From Bacillus sp. ZZV12-4809 (lineage in GTDB: Bacteria; Bacillota; Bacilli; Bacillales; Cytobacillaceae), in contig NZ_VCRN01000002.1 in assembly GCF_009849585.1 (NCBI RefSeq), positions 274,902-338,901 on the forward strand: a stretch of DNA of 64,000 bases, written 5' to 3'. Numbering within the stretch: the stretch's first letter is position 1; each line of letters starts with the position of its first letter. A program made the translations under genes and the position numbers. Shown piece after piece: positions 47,020 to 54,477 of the stretch. The notes under the pieces are model-generated. The model was not told where the DNA came from and searched no databases. It saw only the letters and a list, made by a program, of their open reading frames with translations.

Positions 47020-48756
47020 ATGATCAATCAACTTTCATGGAAAGTTGGAGGACAGCAAGGGGAAGGTATTGAAAGTACTGGTGAGATTTTTTCCATTGCA
47101 CTAAATCGTTTAGGGTACTACCTGTACGGTTACCGCCACTTTTCATCACGTATTAAAGGCGGGCACACGAACAATAAGATTCGCGTAAGCACGTCACAAA
47201 TTCGTTCTATCTCAGATGATTTAGATATTCTGGTAGCTTTCGACCAGGAAACAATTGATTTAAATTACAAAGAACTTCACGATAAAGGGATCATGATTGC
47301 AGATGCGAAATTTGATCCTAAACAGCCAGAAGATACGAATGCAGCTTTGTATGCTGTGCCTTTTACAGAGATTGCTACAGAGCTTGGTACATCCCTGATG
47401 AAAAACATGGTTGCTGTTGGTGCAACATGTGCAGTTCTAAATTTAGATATTAAAGTATTTGAAGAAGTAGTTCAAGAGATTTTTGGACGAAAAGGACAGC
47501 AGGTTGTCGATAAGAACATGGAAGCCATTCAGGCAGGCTTTGATTTCATGAAAGAAAAGCTCAGTGATGATGTGGAATTAATGGAGCTTGAAAAAGCTGA
47601 CGGGCTGAAGCGTTTATTTATGATTGGCAACGATGCAATCGCTCTTGGTGCGCTTGCAGGAGGCTGCCGTTTTATGGCTGCTTACCCAATTACACCTGCA
47701 TCCGAAATCATGGAATACCTGATTAAAAAGCTTCCTGCGCTTGGCGGATCTGTTATCCAGACTGAAGATGAAATTGCCGCTGTTACAATGGCAATCGGTG
47801 CTAACTACGCAGGTGTCCGCTCGCTTACAGCATCTGCCGGTCCCGGACTTTCACTTAAGATGGAAGCGATCGGCCTTTCAGGGATAACTGAAACACCTTT
47901 AGTTATCGTGGATACACAGCGTGGAGGACCTTCCACAGGACTTCCGACAAAACAGGAGCAGTCTGATTTAATGGCAATGATTTACGGAACTCATGGCGAA
48001 ATTCCAAAAATCGTTCTTGCTCCTAGTACTGTCCAGGAAGCATTCTATGACACTGCTGAAGCATTCAACCTTGCAGAAGAATACCAGTGTCCGGTTATTG
48101 TACTGTCAGATTTGCAGCTATCTCTTGGAAAACAGACAGTGGAGCCGCTTGATTTCAGTAAAGTTGAAATCCGCCGCGGAAAGCTTGTTACAGAAGAACT
48201 TCCTGAAATTGAAAACAAAGGCTACTTTAAGCGCTTTGAGGTTACAGAAGATGGGGTTTCTCCACGTGTAATTCCTGGCATGAAGAACGGCATTCACCAT
48301 GTAACAGGTGTTGAGCATGATGAAACTGGAAAACCTTCAGAATCAGCTGCAAACCGCAACGCGCAAATGGATAAGCGTTTCCGCAAGATTGAAAACATTA
48401 AATTCAATACACCTGTTCACCAAAATGCTCCGCATGAAGAAGCGGACCTGCTGATCGTTGGCTTCAACTCAACAAGAGGGGCAATTGAGGAAGCTATGAG
48501 CAGACTTGAACAGGATGGCATTAAAGTAAACCATGCACAAGTTCGCCTGATTCATCCTTTCCCAACTGATGAATTATTGCCGCTTGTAAAAACAGCTAAG
48601 AAAATTGCTGTAGTTGAAAACAATGCTACAGGACAATTAGCGAACATTATGAAGATGAACGTCGGACATGCTGAGAAAGTATATAAGCTGTTAAAGTACG
48701 ACGGAAATCCATTCTTGCCGCATGAAATCCACACAAAATGCAAGGAGTTGTTCTAA
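47020..48756 (+). CDS. korA: 2-oxoacid:ferredoxin oxidoreductase, alpha (gamma-alpha fused) subunit
   Basis: A 578-residue subunit in which the gamma domain (about 1-185: WKVGGQQGEGIESTGEIFSIAL, HFSSRIKGGHTNNKIRVS) is fused to the alpha pyruvate/2-oxoglutarate oxidoreductase N-terminal domain (about 195-420: GCRFMAAYPITPASEIMEYL, RGGPSTGLPTKQEQSDL) and a transketolase C-like part. With KorB it decarboxylates a 2-oxoacid, probably 2-oxoglutarate, to its acyl-CoA while reducing ferredoxin. AAAGGGGTG precedes ATG 47020. korB starts one base after its stop. B. subtilis lacks this pair at this place; B. cereus-group species have it here. Confidence 0.94.
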   Translation: MINQLSWKVGGQQGEGIESTGEIFSIALNRLGYYLYGYRHFSSRIKGGHTNNKIRVSTSQIRSISDDLDILVAFDQETIDLNYKELHDKGIMIADAKFDPKQPEDTNAALYAVPFTEIATELGTSLMKNMVAVGATCAVLNLDIKVFEEVVQEIFGRKGQQVVDKNMEAIQAGFDFMKEKLSDDVELMELEKADGLKRLFMIGNDAIALGALAGGCRFMAAYPITPASEIMEYLIKKLPALGGSVIQTEDEIAAVTMAIGANYAGVRSLTASAGPGLSLKMEAIGLSGITETPLVIVDTQRGGPSTGLPTKQEQSDLMAMIYGTHGEIPKIVLAPSTVQEAFYDTAEAFNLAEEYQCPVIVLSDLQLSLGKQTVEPLDFSKVEIRRGKLVTEELPEIENKGYFKRFEVTEDGVSPRVIPGMKNGIHHVTGVEHDETGKPSESAANRNAQMDKRFRKIENIKFNTPVHQNAPHEEADLLIVGFNSTRGAIEEAMSRLEQDGIKVNHAQVRLIHPFPTDELLPLVKTAKKIAVVENNATGQLANIMKMNVGHAEKVYKLLKYDGNPFLPHEIHTKCKELF

Positions 48757-49623
48757 ATGGCCACATTTAAAGATTTTCGAAATAATGTAAAACCAAACTG
48801 GTGCCCGGGCTGTGGCGACTTTTCCGTGCAGGCTGCGATTCAGCGTGCGGCAGCAAATGTTGGTTTAGAGCCTGAGAATCTAGCTGTCGTATCAGGCATC
48901 GGTTGTTCCGGACGTATTTCCGGCTATATCAATTCATATGGTTTCCACGGCATTCATGGACGTTCACTTCCGATTGCCCAGGGTGTTAAAATGGCTAACC
49001 GTGATTTAACTGTTATTGCATCCGGCGGTGATGGAGATGGATTCGCGATTGGTATGGGCCATACGATCCATGCGATCCGCCGTAATGTGAACATTACTTA
49101 TATCGTAATGGATAACCAAATCTATGGTTTAACAAAAGGACAGACTTCACCTCGTTCTGCGGCTGGCTTCAAAACGAAGTCCACTCCGCAAGGTTCAATT
49201 GAACAGGCTATTTCTCCAATGGAAATGGCATTAACAGCTGGTGCGACTTTCGTGGCGCAGAGCTTCTCAACGGATCTTAAAGATCTGACTGCGTTAATCG
49301 AAGCGGGAATCAAGCATGATGGCTTCTCCTTAATTAACGTGTTCAGCCCATGTGTTACATACAACAAAGTAAACACATATGACTGGTTTAAAGAAAACCT
49401 GACTAAGCTTAGCGATGTGGAAGGCTATGATCATTCAAGCCGTGAAATGGCTATGCAGACTCTAATGAAGCACAGTGGTCTTGTAACTGGCTTAATCTAT
49501 CAGGACACAGAGCGAAAGTCTTATCAGGAGCTGCTTTCAGGTTACTCTGAAACTCCATTATCACAAGCGGACCTTAAGCTTGATCAAGCTCACTTTGATA
49601 AACTTGCAGCTGAATTTATGTAA
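48757..49623 (+). CDS. korB: 2-oxoacid:ferredoxin oxidoreductase, beta subunit
   Basis: The 288-residue TPP-binding beta subunit. The N-terminal NWCPGCGDFSVQ carries a CxxC that helps bind the Fe-S cluster. The TPP motif is GGDGDGFAIGMGH with NITYIVMDNQIYGLTKGQTSPRS. NVFSPCVTYN supplies a further conserved Cys. The ATG directly follows the korA stop, with AAGGAG inside the end of korA, so the two subunits are coupled. A terminator follows. The 2-oxoglutarate preference is inferred from the size and family, not proven by sequence. Confidence 0.94.
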   Translation: MATFKDFRNNVKPNWCPGCGDFSVQAAIQRAAANVGLEPENLAVVSGIGCSGRISGYINSYGFHGIHGRSLPIAQGVKMANRDLTVIASGGDGDGFAIGMGHTIHAIRRNVNITYIVMDNQIYGLTKGQTSPRSAAGFKTKSTPQGSIEQAISPMEMALTAGATFVAQSFSTDLKDLTALIEAGIKHDGFSLINVFSPCVTYNKVNTYDWFKENLTKLSDVEGYDHSSREMAMQTLMKHSGLVTGLIYQDTERKSYQELLSGYSETPLSQADLKLDQAHFDKLAAEFM

Positions 49624-49630
49624 TAGACTT

Positions 49631-49658
49631 GAAGCCCGGGGCATCCGGGCTTCTTTTA
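49631..49658 (+). terminator. Terminator after korB
   Basis: GAAGCCCGG and CCGGGCTTC are perfect 9-nt arms, followed by TTTTATAT. Confidence 0.9.
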
Positions 49659-49685
49659 TATAATCTGTTACGGCTAAATGTGACC

Positions 49686-49823
49686 TTGGGGAAATTATTG
49701 TATAAACCGGGGAAATACAAGACGGATTTTGAAGAAACCTACCAGAAAAATAGTGAAAAATTTAAAATTATCCGGGAAAAATATCTGCATACTGGGGAAT
49801 GGCCTAAGCGAGAGAGTCTATAG
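49686..49823 (+). CDS. Possible small ORF or gene remnant after korB
   Basis: From TTG 49686 the frame reads MGKLLYKPGKYKTDFEETYQ then KNSEKFKIIREKYLHTGEWP and KRESL, 45 residues with a charged, protein-like composition. The frame is open further back to 49629, but that part is the korB terminator. No convincing ribosome-binding site is present (GTGACC precedes), so it may be the decayed end of a lost gene. No family is recognised. Confidence 0.3.
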   Translation: MGKLLYKPGKYKTDFEETYQKNSEKFKIIREKYLHTGEWPKRESL

Positions 49824-49834
49824 GAGATTGTAAA

Positions 49835-49858
49835 TGTATGTGACAGTTGTCACATACA
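49835..49858 (+). promoter_or_regulatory. Perfect palindrome with CRP/FNR-type core TGTGA-N6-TCACA
   Basis: Arms TGTATGTGACA and TGTCACATACA are perfectly complementary over 11 nt around GT. The core TGTGA-N6-TCACA (49839-49854) is the consensus for CRP/FNR-family regulators, including Bacillus Fnr. A consensus TATAAT at 49879-49884 without a recognisable -35 lies downstream, so the site centre falls near -42 to -45 of its predicted start, as in class II activation. Confidence 0.65.
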
Positions 49859-49968
49859 AAATATTAAAGTTAGTCTAGTATAATTGATAGTGCAGGATTA
49901 GAAATGTCTCTGATCGTACATACAAGTAATAGCTGCAGATAAGTGCCGGAGTACGGTTTTCTATTGTT

Positions 49969-49997
49969 TTAACTATTAGAAAGCCTTATACTATAAT
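49969..49997 (+). promoter_or_regulatory. Sigma-A promoter for miaB
   Basis: TTAACT and a consensus TATAAT are separated by 17 nt, about 90 nt before miaB. A TGTGCA/TGCACA pairing around an AT-rich loop lies in the leader. Confidence 0.65.
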
Positions 49998-50087
49998 AAT
50001 GTGCACATATATTTTTTGCACAACATGATCATAGCTAAAATGAGTTTAAATGATAGATGCTGCTCAGGAAAAAGAGAAAGGGGATAA

Positions 50088-51641
50088 ATGATGAACGAAA
50101 AACAACGTTTAGAAAGCCAGCAAGTGCAAACAGCAAATCCTTCGGACAAAAAATCCGTAAAAGATTACAGCAAATACTTTGAAACTGTTTACACTGCACC
50201 TTCCTTAAAGGAAGCGAAAAAACGCGGTAAAGAAGAAGTAAAATATCATAAAGATTTTAACATTCCTGACGAATTTCACGGAATGGGAAATGGACGCAAA
50301 TTCTATATCCGCACATACGGCTGCCAGATGAACGAGCATGATACCGAAGTAATGGCTGGCATTTTCCTTGGTCTTGGCTATGAGCCGACAGACTCAGTGG
50401 AAGATGCTAATGTTATTTTACTCAATACATGTGCCATCCGGGAAAATGCTGAGAATAAAGTGTTTGGAGAGCTTGGCCATCTTAAACACTTAAAAAAAGA
50501 AAAACCGGATCTTCTGATTGGAGTCTGCGGATGTATGTCACAGGAAGAATCGGTTGTTAACAAGATTCTTAAAACATATAACCAGGTAGATATGATTTTT
50601 GGAACACACAACATCCACCGTCTTCCTAATATTCTTCAAGAAGCCTATATGTCAAAGGAAATGGTTATTGAAGTATGGTCTAAAGAAGGTGACGTAATTG
50701 AAAACCTTCCAAAAGTGCGCCGCGGCAATATTAAAGCATGGGTTAATATTATGTACGGCTGTGATAAATTCTGCACTTACTGCATCGTTCCTTACACTCG
50801 CGGAAAAGAGCGGAGCAGACGTCCCGAGGACATCATTCAGGAAGTGCGGCAGTTAGCGGCACAGGGCTATCAGGAAATTACCCTTCTGGGGCAAAACGTA
50901 AACGCATATGGAAAAGATTTTGAGGATATGAAATATGGTCTTGGCGATTTAATGGATGAGATGCGCAAAATCGATATTCCGCGCGTACGCTTTACAACCA
51001 GTCACCCTCGCGACTTTGATGATCATCTGATTGAAGTGCTTGCCAAAGGCGGCAATCTGGTAGAGCACATTCATCTTCCGGTTCAATCCGGTTCTACGGA
51101 TGTCCTGAAAATAATGGCACGTAAATATACGAGGGAACAATACTTGGAGCTGGTTCGCAAAATTAAAGCGGCTATTCCAGAGGCAACTTTTACAACTGAC
51201 ATCATTGTCGGCTATCCTAATGAGACGGAAGAGCAATTTGAAGAAACAATTTCCCTATACAGGGAGGTTGGCTTCGAAGCTGCTTATACATTCATTTATT
51301 CACCTCGTGAAGGTACACCTGCCGCCAAAATGGTGGATAACGTACCAATGGAAGTAAAGAAAGAGCGTCTTCAGCGCCTGAATGCAGTTGTGAATGAATT
51401 TTCGGCGGAGGCAATGAAAAAGTATAAAGGCCAGATTGTCGAAGTTCTTGTGGAAGGAGAAAGCAAGAACAACCCTGAAGTTCTTGCAGGATACACAAGA
51501 AAGAATAAGCTTGTAAACTTTAAAGGTCCAAAAACAGCGATTGGCAAAATTGTAAAAGTAAAAGTAACAGATGCAAAGACATGGTCCCTAAATGGAGAAA
51601 TGGTTGTTGAAGAACTAGATGCGGTTGAGGTGAATCAGTAA
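50088..51641 (+). CDS. miaB: tRNA (N6-isopentenyl adenosine(37)-C2)-methylthiotransferase MiaB
   Basis: MiaB adds a methylthio group to i6A37 of tRNAs, using a radical-SAM mechanism and two Fe-S clusters. The 517-residue protein has a Bacillus-type N-terminal extension (about 1-65). The UPF0004 domain follows, with cluster cysteines in [18 protein letters not shown] and GVCGCMSQ. The radical SAM motif is CDKFCTYC (C225, C229, C232), and a TRAM domain lies at the end (about 445-510). Start at ATG 50088 or 50091 after GAAAGGGG. It overlaps ricA by one nucleotide. MiaA, which makes its i6A substrate, is encoded at 62636. Confidence 0.97.
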   Translation: MMNEKQRLESQQVQTANPSDKKSVKDYSKYFETVYTAPSLKEAKKRGKEEVKYHKDFNIPDEFHGMGNGRKFYIRTYGCQMNEHDTEVMAGIFLGLGYEPTDSVEDANVILLNTCAIRENAENKVFGELGHLKHLKKEKPDLLIGVCGCMSQEESVVNKILKTYNQVDMIFGTHNIHRLPNILQEAYMSKEMVIEVWSKEGDVIENLPKVRRGNIKAWVNIMYGCDKFCTYCIVPYTRGKERSRRPEDIIQEVRQLAAQGYQEITLLGQNVNAYGKDFEDMKYGLGDLMDEMRKIDIPRVRFTTSHPRDFDDHLIEVLAKGGNLVEHIHLPVQSGSTDVLKIMARKYTREQYLELVRKIKAAIPEATFTTDIIVGYPNETEEQFEETISLYREVGFEAAYTFIYSPREGTPAAKMVDNVPMEVKKERLQRLNAVVNEFSAEAMKKYKGQIVEVLVEGESKNNPEVLAGYTRKNKLVNFKGPKTAIGKIVKVKVTDAKTWSLNGEMVVEELDAVEVNQ

Positions 51642-52066
51642 TGGCTAAATACACAAAGAGTGAGATTGTTGAACGTGCGAAGGATTTGGCACGCATGATT
51701 GCAGAAACTGAGGAAGTAGATTTCTTCAAACGTGCAGAAGCACAAATTAATGATAATGAAAAGGTTACTGCTACCATTACAGCCATCAAAGGTTTGCAAA
51801 AGCAGGCAGTCAATCTTCAGCATTATGGAAAAGCTGAAGCCTTAAAGAAAACGGAAGAAAAAATAGCCAAATTAGAACAGCAGCTGGACGAGATTCCTGT
51901 TGTACAGGAATTCAAGCAATCCCAGGTGGATGTCAATGAACTGCTTCAAATTGTGGCAAATACGATTTCCAACACAGTAACAGACGAAGTCATTACGGCT
52001 ACAGGCGGAGATCTGCTGAGCGGCGAAACCGGATCAAAGATCAAGAACACCAGCTGTTCACATTAA
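51641..52066 (+). CDS. ricA: RicA/YmcA, RNase Y-complex and biofilm/competence factor
   Basis: YmcA (RicA) forms the Y-complex with YlbF and YaaT, which directs RNase Y maturation of operon mRNAs and is needed for biofilm, competence and sporulation in B. subtilis. The 141-residue helical protein has the family start YTKSEIVERAKDLARMIAETEEVDFFKRAEAQI and a conserved C-terminus ATGGDLLSGETGSKIKNTSCSH; the end Cys may take part in Fe-S binding with partner proteins. It begins at the last base of the miaB stop. A terminator follows. Confidence 0.95.
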   Translation: MAKYTKSEIVERAKDLARMIAETEEVDFFKRAEAQINDNEKVTATITAIKGLQKQAVNLQHYGKAEALKKTEEKIAKLEQQLDEIPVVQEFKQSQVDVNELLQIVANTISNTVTDEVITATGGDLLSGETGSKIKNTSCSH

Positions 52067-52077
52067 TTACACCAACC

Positions 52078-52112
52078 GAAACACCCTGCACCAGTTAGTG
52101 CAGGGTGTTTTT
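52078..52112 (+). terminator. Terminator after ricA
   Basis: AACACCCTGCAC and GTGCAGGGTGTT are perfect 12-nt arms around CAGTTA, followed by TTTA. The minus-strand gene cluster converges on it from the other side. Confidence 0.9.
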
Positions 52113-52168
52113 ACGCTCTATATTTAAGGGAGGAATTGGTTTTGGCCATGGGTTGTGGGGGAGGCCAT

Positions 52169-52519
52169 TTATTGGTTTCGCAATAGTTCTACTGCTTTTA
52201 AAAATTCTTTTCTATACTCCTGCTGTTCAATAAGCGCAGCATTTAACGTCGACAGCAAGGATTGATTGAGCATTTTCGTTCCTGAATCATCAGACTTTTT
52301 GTCCAAAAAGTTAAGAAGGAAAGTATATACAAGCAGCAATGTCGAGTAATTGTCCACATATGTCAGATTAATAGCCCGTCCGCCCTTTCCGCCGGCAGCA
52401 TGGTTATTGATCGAGGGTATCCCGGCTTCTGCAGCCATATCAATAAACTCCTTTGGAATACCCAGCTGCTTAAGGACTTCCGGATCCAGATCGAGCTTTT
52501 GCATACTTTGACTTAGCAT
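52169..52519 (-). CDS. Unrecognised 116-residue protein, third gene of the cotE-side cluster
   Basis: No family is recognised. The start codon at 52519 has a strong GGGAGGGAG ribosome-binding site, so the frame extending to 52561 is not used. The sequence runs MLSQSMQKLDLDPEVLKQLG, then a Gly/Ala-rich turn (HAAGGKGGRAINLTYVDNYS) and a hydrophobic helix TLLLVYTFLLNFLDKK. It ends in a charged helix (EQQEYRKEFLKAVELLRNQ). It has no signal peptide and at most one membrane-associated helix. It follows two other unrecognised minus-strand genes and converges with ricA. Confidence 0.75.
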   Translation of the reverse strand: MLSQSMQKLDLDPEVLKQLGIPKEFIDMAAEAGIPSINNHAAGGKGGRAINLTYVDNYSTLLLVYTFLLNFLDKKSDDSGTKMLNQSLLSTLNAALIEQQEYRKEFLKAVELLRNQ

Positions 52520-52584
52520 GGTACTCCCTCCCTTCTTTTTGGACATTTTAATACTCTGCATAGAAAATAATGCTTTATCTTTAA

Positions 52585-52881
52585 TTAAGCTTTGTTGCTT
52601 TGCTGCTGAGTTGTGGTGTTAACAGAAATAGCTGTGGAGTCTCCTCCATTAGCAACATTATATTGAGCTGAAAGAATTGGAATGTTGATCAGTGCAGCGT
52701 TAACGGCAAATCCTCCACCAGAAATCGGCAATTGGCCGTTTAGGTTTGTTTGTGGAAGGTTTGCTTGTGCAGCGAAAGTAAAAGCTTCCGCTTCATTGCC
52801 GCTGTCTGCTCCATTTACAGCTCCTCCGCTTGGCAATACGCTATTGTCATTCTCGTTATTGTCATAGCATCTTGATAGCAT
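52585..52881 (-). CDS. Unrecognised 98-residue Asn/Ala/Gly/Gln-rich protein, second gene of the cluster
   Basis: No family is recognised. The start at 52881 follows AAGGAGGTG at ideal spacing. The protein starts MLSRCYDNNENDNSVLPSGG, with its single Cys at position 5. It then continues with a polar low-charge body (AEAFTFAAQANLPQTNLNGQ) and an apolar stretch (GGGFAVNAALINIPILSAQY), and ends TAISVNTTTQQQSNKA. Only one basic residue occurs between residue 5 and the last two residues. Such composition fits a structural or assembling protein, possibly on the spore surface; this is inference from composition and from neighbouring cotE. Confidence 0.75.
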   Translation of the reverse strand: MLSRCYDNNENDNSVLPSGGAVNGADSGNEAEAFTFAAQANLPQTNLNGQLPISGGGFAVNAALINIPILSAQYNVANGGDSTAISVNTTTQQQSNKA

Positions 52882-52922
52882 AGTTTTCACCTCCTTCAAT
52901 TGATTGAAGTGGCTTATCCAGA

Positions 52923-53297
52923 TTATGAATCTTTCTTCATCATGTCGGAAAGATCTAAATCCAGAAGTTTTTTACCGTTTACAGATAGTTTTACCTGTTT
53001 ATAATCCTCGGATGTTTCCACAACAGGCAGCAGATTTTTTAATGCAGGAATCATGTTCCCGATCCCGGAGGAATTTTTTGCGAAGAGTCCTTCTAAGTTT
53101 TTCAACGGCTTGAAAGCTTCCATTAGATCTCCTTTTAACTCTTCAGACTGAATTTTTTCTAATCCTTTTGTATAAAATCCGCCCAATGATTCAGTGAATT
53201 TGGCAACCATTTGTTCTGCATATTGTTTTGCCTCTTCCCCTGTCAGCTCTTTTCCATTGATAGAAACTTTATAGCTGGAGTTCTCCTTGTCTGCCAT
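52923..53297 (-). CDS. Unrecognised 124-residue protein, first gene of the cluster
   Basis: No family is recognised. ATG 53297 follows AAGGAGGTG. The protein is soluble and helical in the middle. A short motif occurs twice: SINGKEL near residues 12-18 and SVNGKKL near 105-111, each in a predicted beta strand, suggesting a small beta unit repeated at the two ends. A minus-strand TATAAT lies at 53330-53325, with only a weak -35. It is divergent from cotE; the 308-nt gap holds the cotE promoters. Together with the next two genes it forms a likely operon. Confidence 0.75.
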   Translation of the reverse strand: MADKENSSYKVSINGKELTGEEAKQYAEQMVAKFTESLGGFYTKGLEKIQSEELKGDLMEAFKPLKNLEGLFAKNSSGIGNMIPALKNLLPVVETSEDYKQVKLSVNGKKLLDLDLSDMMKKDS

Positions 53298-53475
53298 TCC
53301 TGTTCACCTCCTTATCGATAGTTTATTATATTGATTCATTAGCCAAGCTGTCTCCGCTGGTGTAATAGGACAAACGTGCATTTTTATATTAATTACCTAA
53401 TTATGAGTAAAGCCTTTTACTTAAGGAAGGCATCTATACTTATTTAATTCTCCCCCGGGATTTGTACTGATCGGA

Positions 53476-53502
53476 ACATTCGCCCGCTTCCGGCATACTA
53501 TA
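53476..53502 (+). promoter_or_regulatory. Sigma-K promoter of cotE
   Basis: AC, 16 nt, then CATACTATA matches the sigma-K consensus AC-N16/17-CATANNNTA exactly. B. subtilis cotE is likewise transcribed late from a sigma-K promoter. Confidence 0.65.
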
Positions 53503-53510
53503 AATCATGC

Positions 53511-53539
53511 CAATACTTTTGCCTAACATTCATAAAAAT
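53511..53539 (+). promoter_or_regulatory. Candidate sigma-E promoter of cotE
   Basis: CAATACT, 13 nt, then CATAAAAAT is a fair match to the sigma-E pattern KMATATT-N13/15-CATACA-T. It lies downstream of the sigma-K site. Confidence 0.4.
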
Positions 53540-53605
53540 TATCGCACACTAGTCTAATATCCCGCATAGGATGAATTGAAAATGAATGAGGAGGGTTCGC
53601 TCGCA

Positions 53606-54151
53606 ATGGGAGATTACAGAGAGATTATAACGAAAGCGGTCGTTGCGAAAGGACGAAAATTCACACAGTCCAATCATACGATCTGCCCGTCACACCATCC
53701 GTCAAGCATACTTGGCTGCTGGATCATAAACCATACGTACGAGGCGAAAAAAGCTGGAAAAACAGTGGAAATCTGCGGCCATTATGACATTAACGTTTGG
53801 TACTCTTATAACAATAATACAAAAACCGAAGTTGTTACCGAACGGGTTGAGTATAAAGATGTCATTAAATTGAAGTACCGTGATCCGGACTGTTTGGATG
53901 ACCATGATGTCATCGCCCGTGTTCTGCAGCAGCCGAGCTGCTGTGAAGCTGTTATTTCTCCAAACGGCAACAAAATCATCGTCACAGTGGAAAGGGAGTT
54001 CATGGTTGAGGTAATCGGCGAAACAAAAGTTTGTGTAGCTGTTTACCCAGACAAGTGCGAATGTGATGATGACGATTGGGGACTTGATGTGGAAGATGAA
54101 GAGTTCGAGGATTTAAATCCTGACTTTCTGGTGGGAACTGAAGAAGAGTAA
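53606..54151 (+). CDS. cotE: Spore outer coat morphogenetic protein CotE
   Basis: CotE directs assembly of the outer spore coat around the forespore. The start ATG 53606 with GAGGAGGG upstream gives 181 residues beginning [20 protein letters not shown], the same length as in B. subtilis; the frame from 53576 adds an unlikely N-terminus. Conserved runs include [37 protein letters not shown] and [19 protein letters not shown]. The C-terminal tail is strongly acidic ([20 protein letters not shown]). Sigma-K and sigma-E like promoters precede it, and a terminator follows. Confidence 0.97.
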   Translation: MGDYREIITKAVVAKGRKFTQSNHTICPSHHPSSILGCWIINHTYEAKKAGKTVEICGHYDINVWYSYNNNTKTEVVTERVEYKDVIKLKYRDPDCLDDHDVIARVLQQPSCCEAVISPNGNKIIVTVEREFMVEVIGETKVCVAVYPDKCECDDDDWGLDVEDEEFEDLNPDFLVGTEEE

Positions 54152-54155
54152 TGAC

Positions 54156-54186
54156 AAACTAGGAGGTTTTGCTTCCTAGTTTTTCT
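54156..54186 (+). terminator. Terminator after cotE
   Basis: ACTAGGA pairs with TCCTAGT around GGTTTTGCT, followed by TTTTTC. Confidence 0.88.
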
Positions 54187-54195
54187 TTTGATATT

Positions 54196-54362
54196 TCGGT
54201 GTTTTCGCAGGGGGCGGCTGGCTGCAGCGGGCCAACCCGGAAGACGCAGAGCCTCGAGGCTATTCAACGCCCGCCCTGCGGTTCGCTAAGCGGCCAGGAG
54301 GAGAAATCAGCCTGCAGCATTGCTGGGCCTGGTACAACAATTTATAGAAAGGGTTCTTATAT
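54196..54362 (+). repeat. MITE-like repeat, copy D (short)
   Basis: Contains GTGTTTTCGCAG, CTGCAGCGGGCCAACC, GCCCGCCCTGCGGTTCGCTAAGC and an end ACAACAATTTATAGAAA shared with copy B. Middle blocks are missing. The rest of the gap to 54478 shows nothing further. Confidence 0.55.
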
Positions 54363-54477
54363 TCTCGTACTATTAAAATCAAGCGAAATAACGACAGAAG
54401 CTTCCATCTTTAGTCTGAGCCTTTATAAAGAGCATTTCCTTAGAATGGAGCTATAAGATGTAAAGGGGAGAGGCTAA

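Noticed and set aside
49629..49685. Upstream part of the small frame after korB
   Set aside because: It would translate through the korB terminator; only the part after 49686 looks protein-like.
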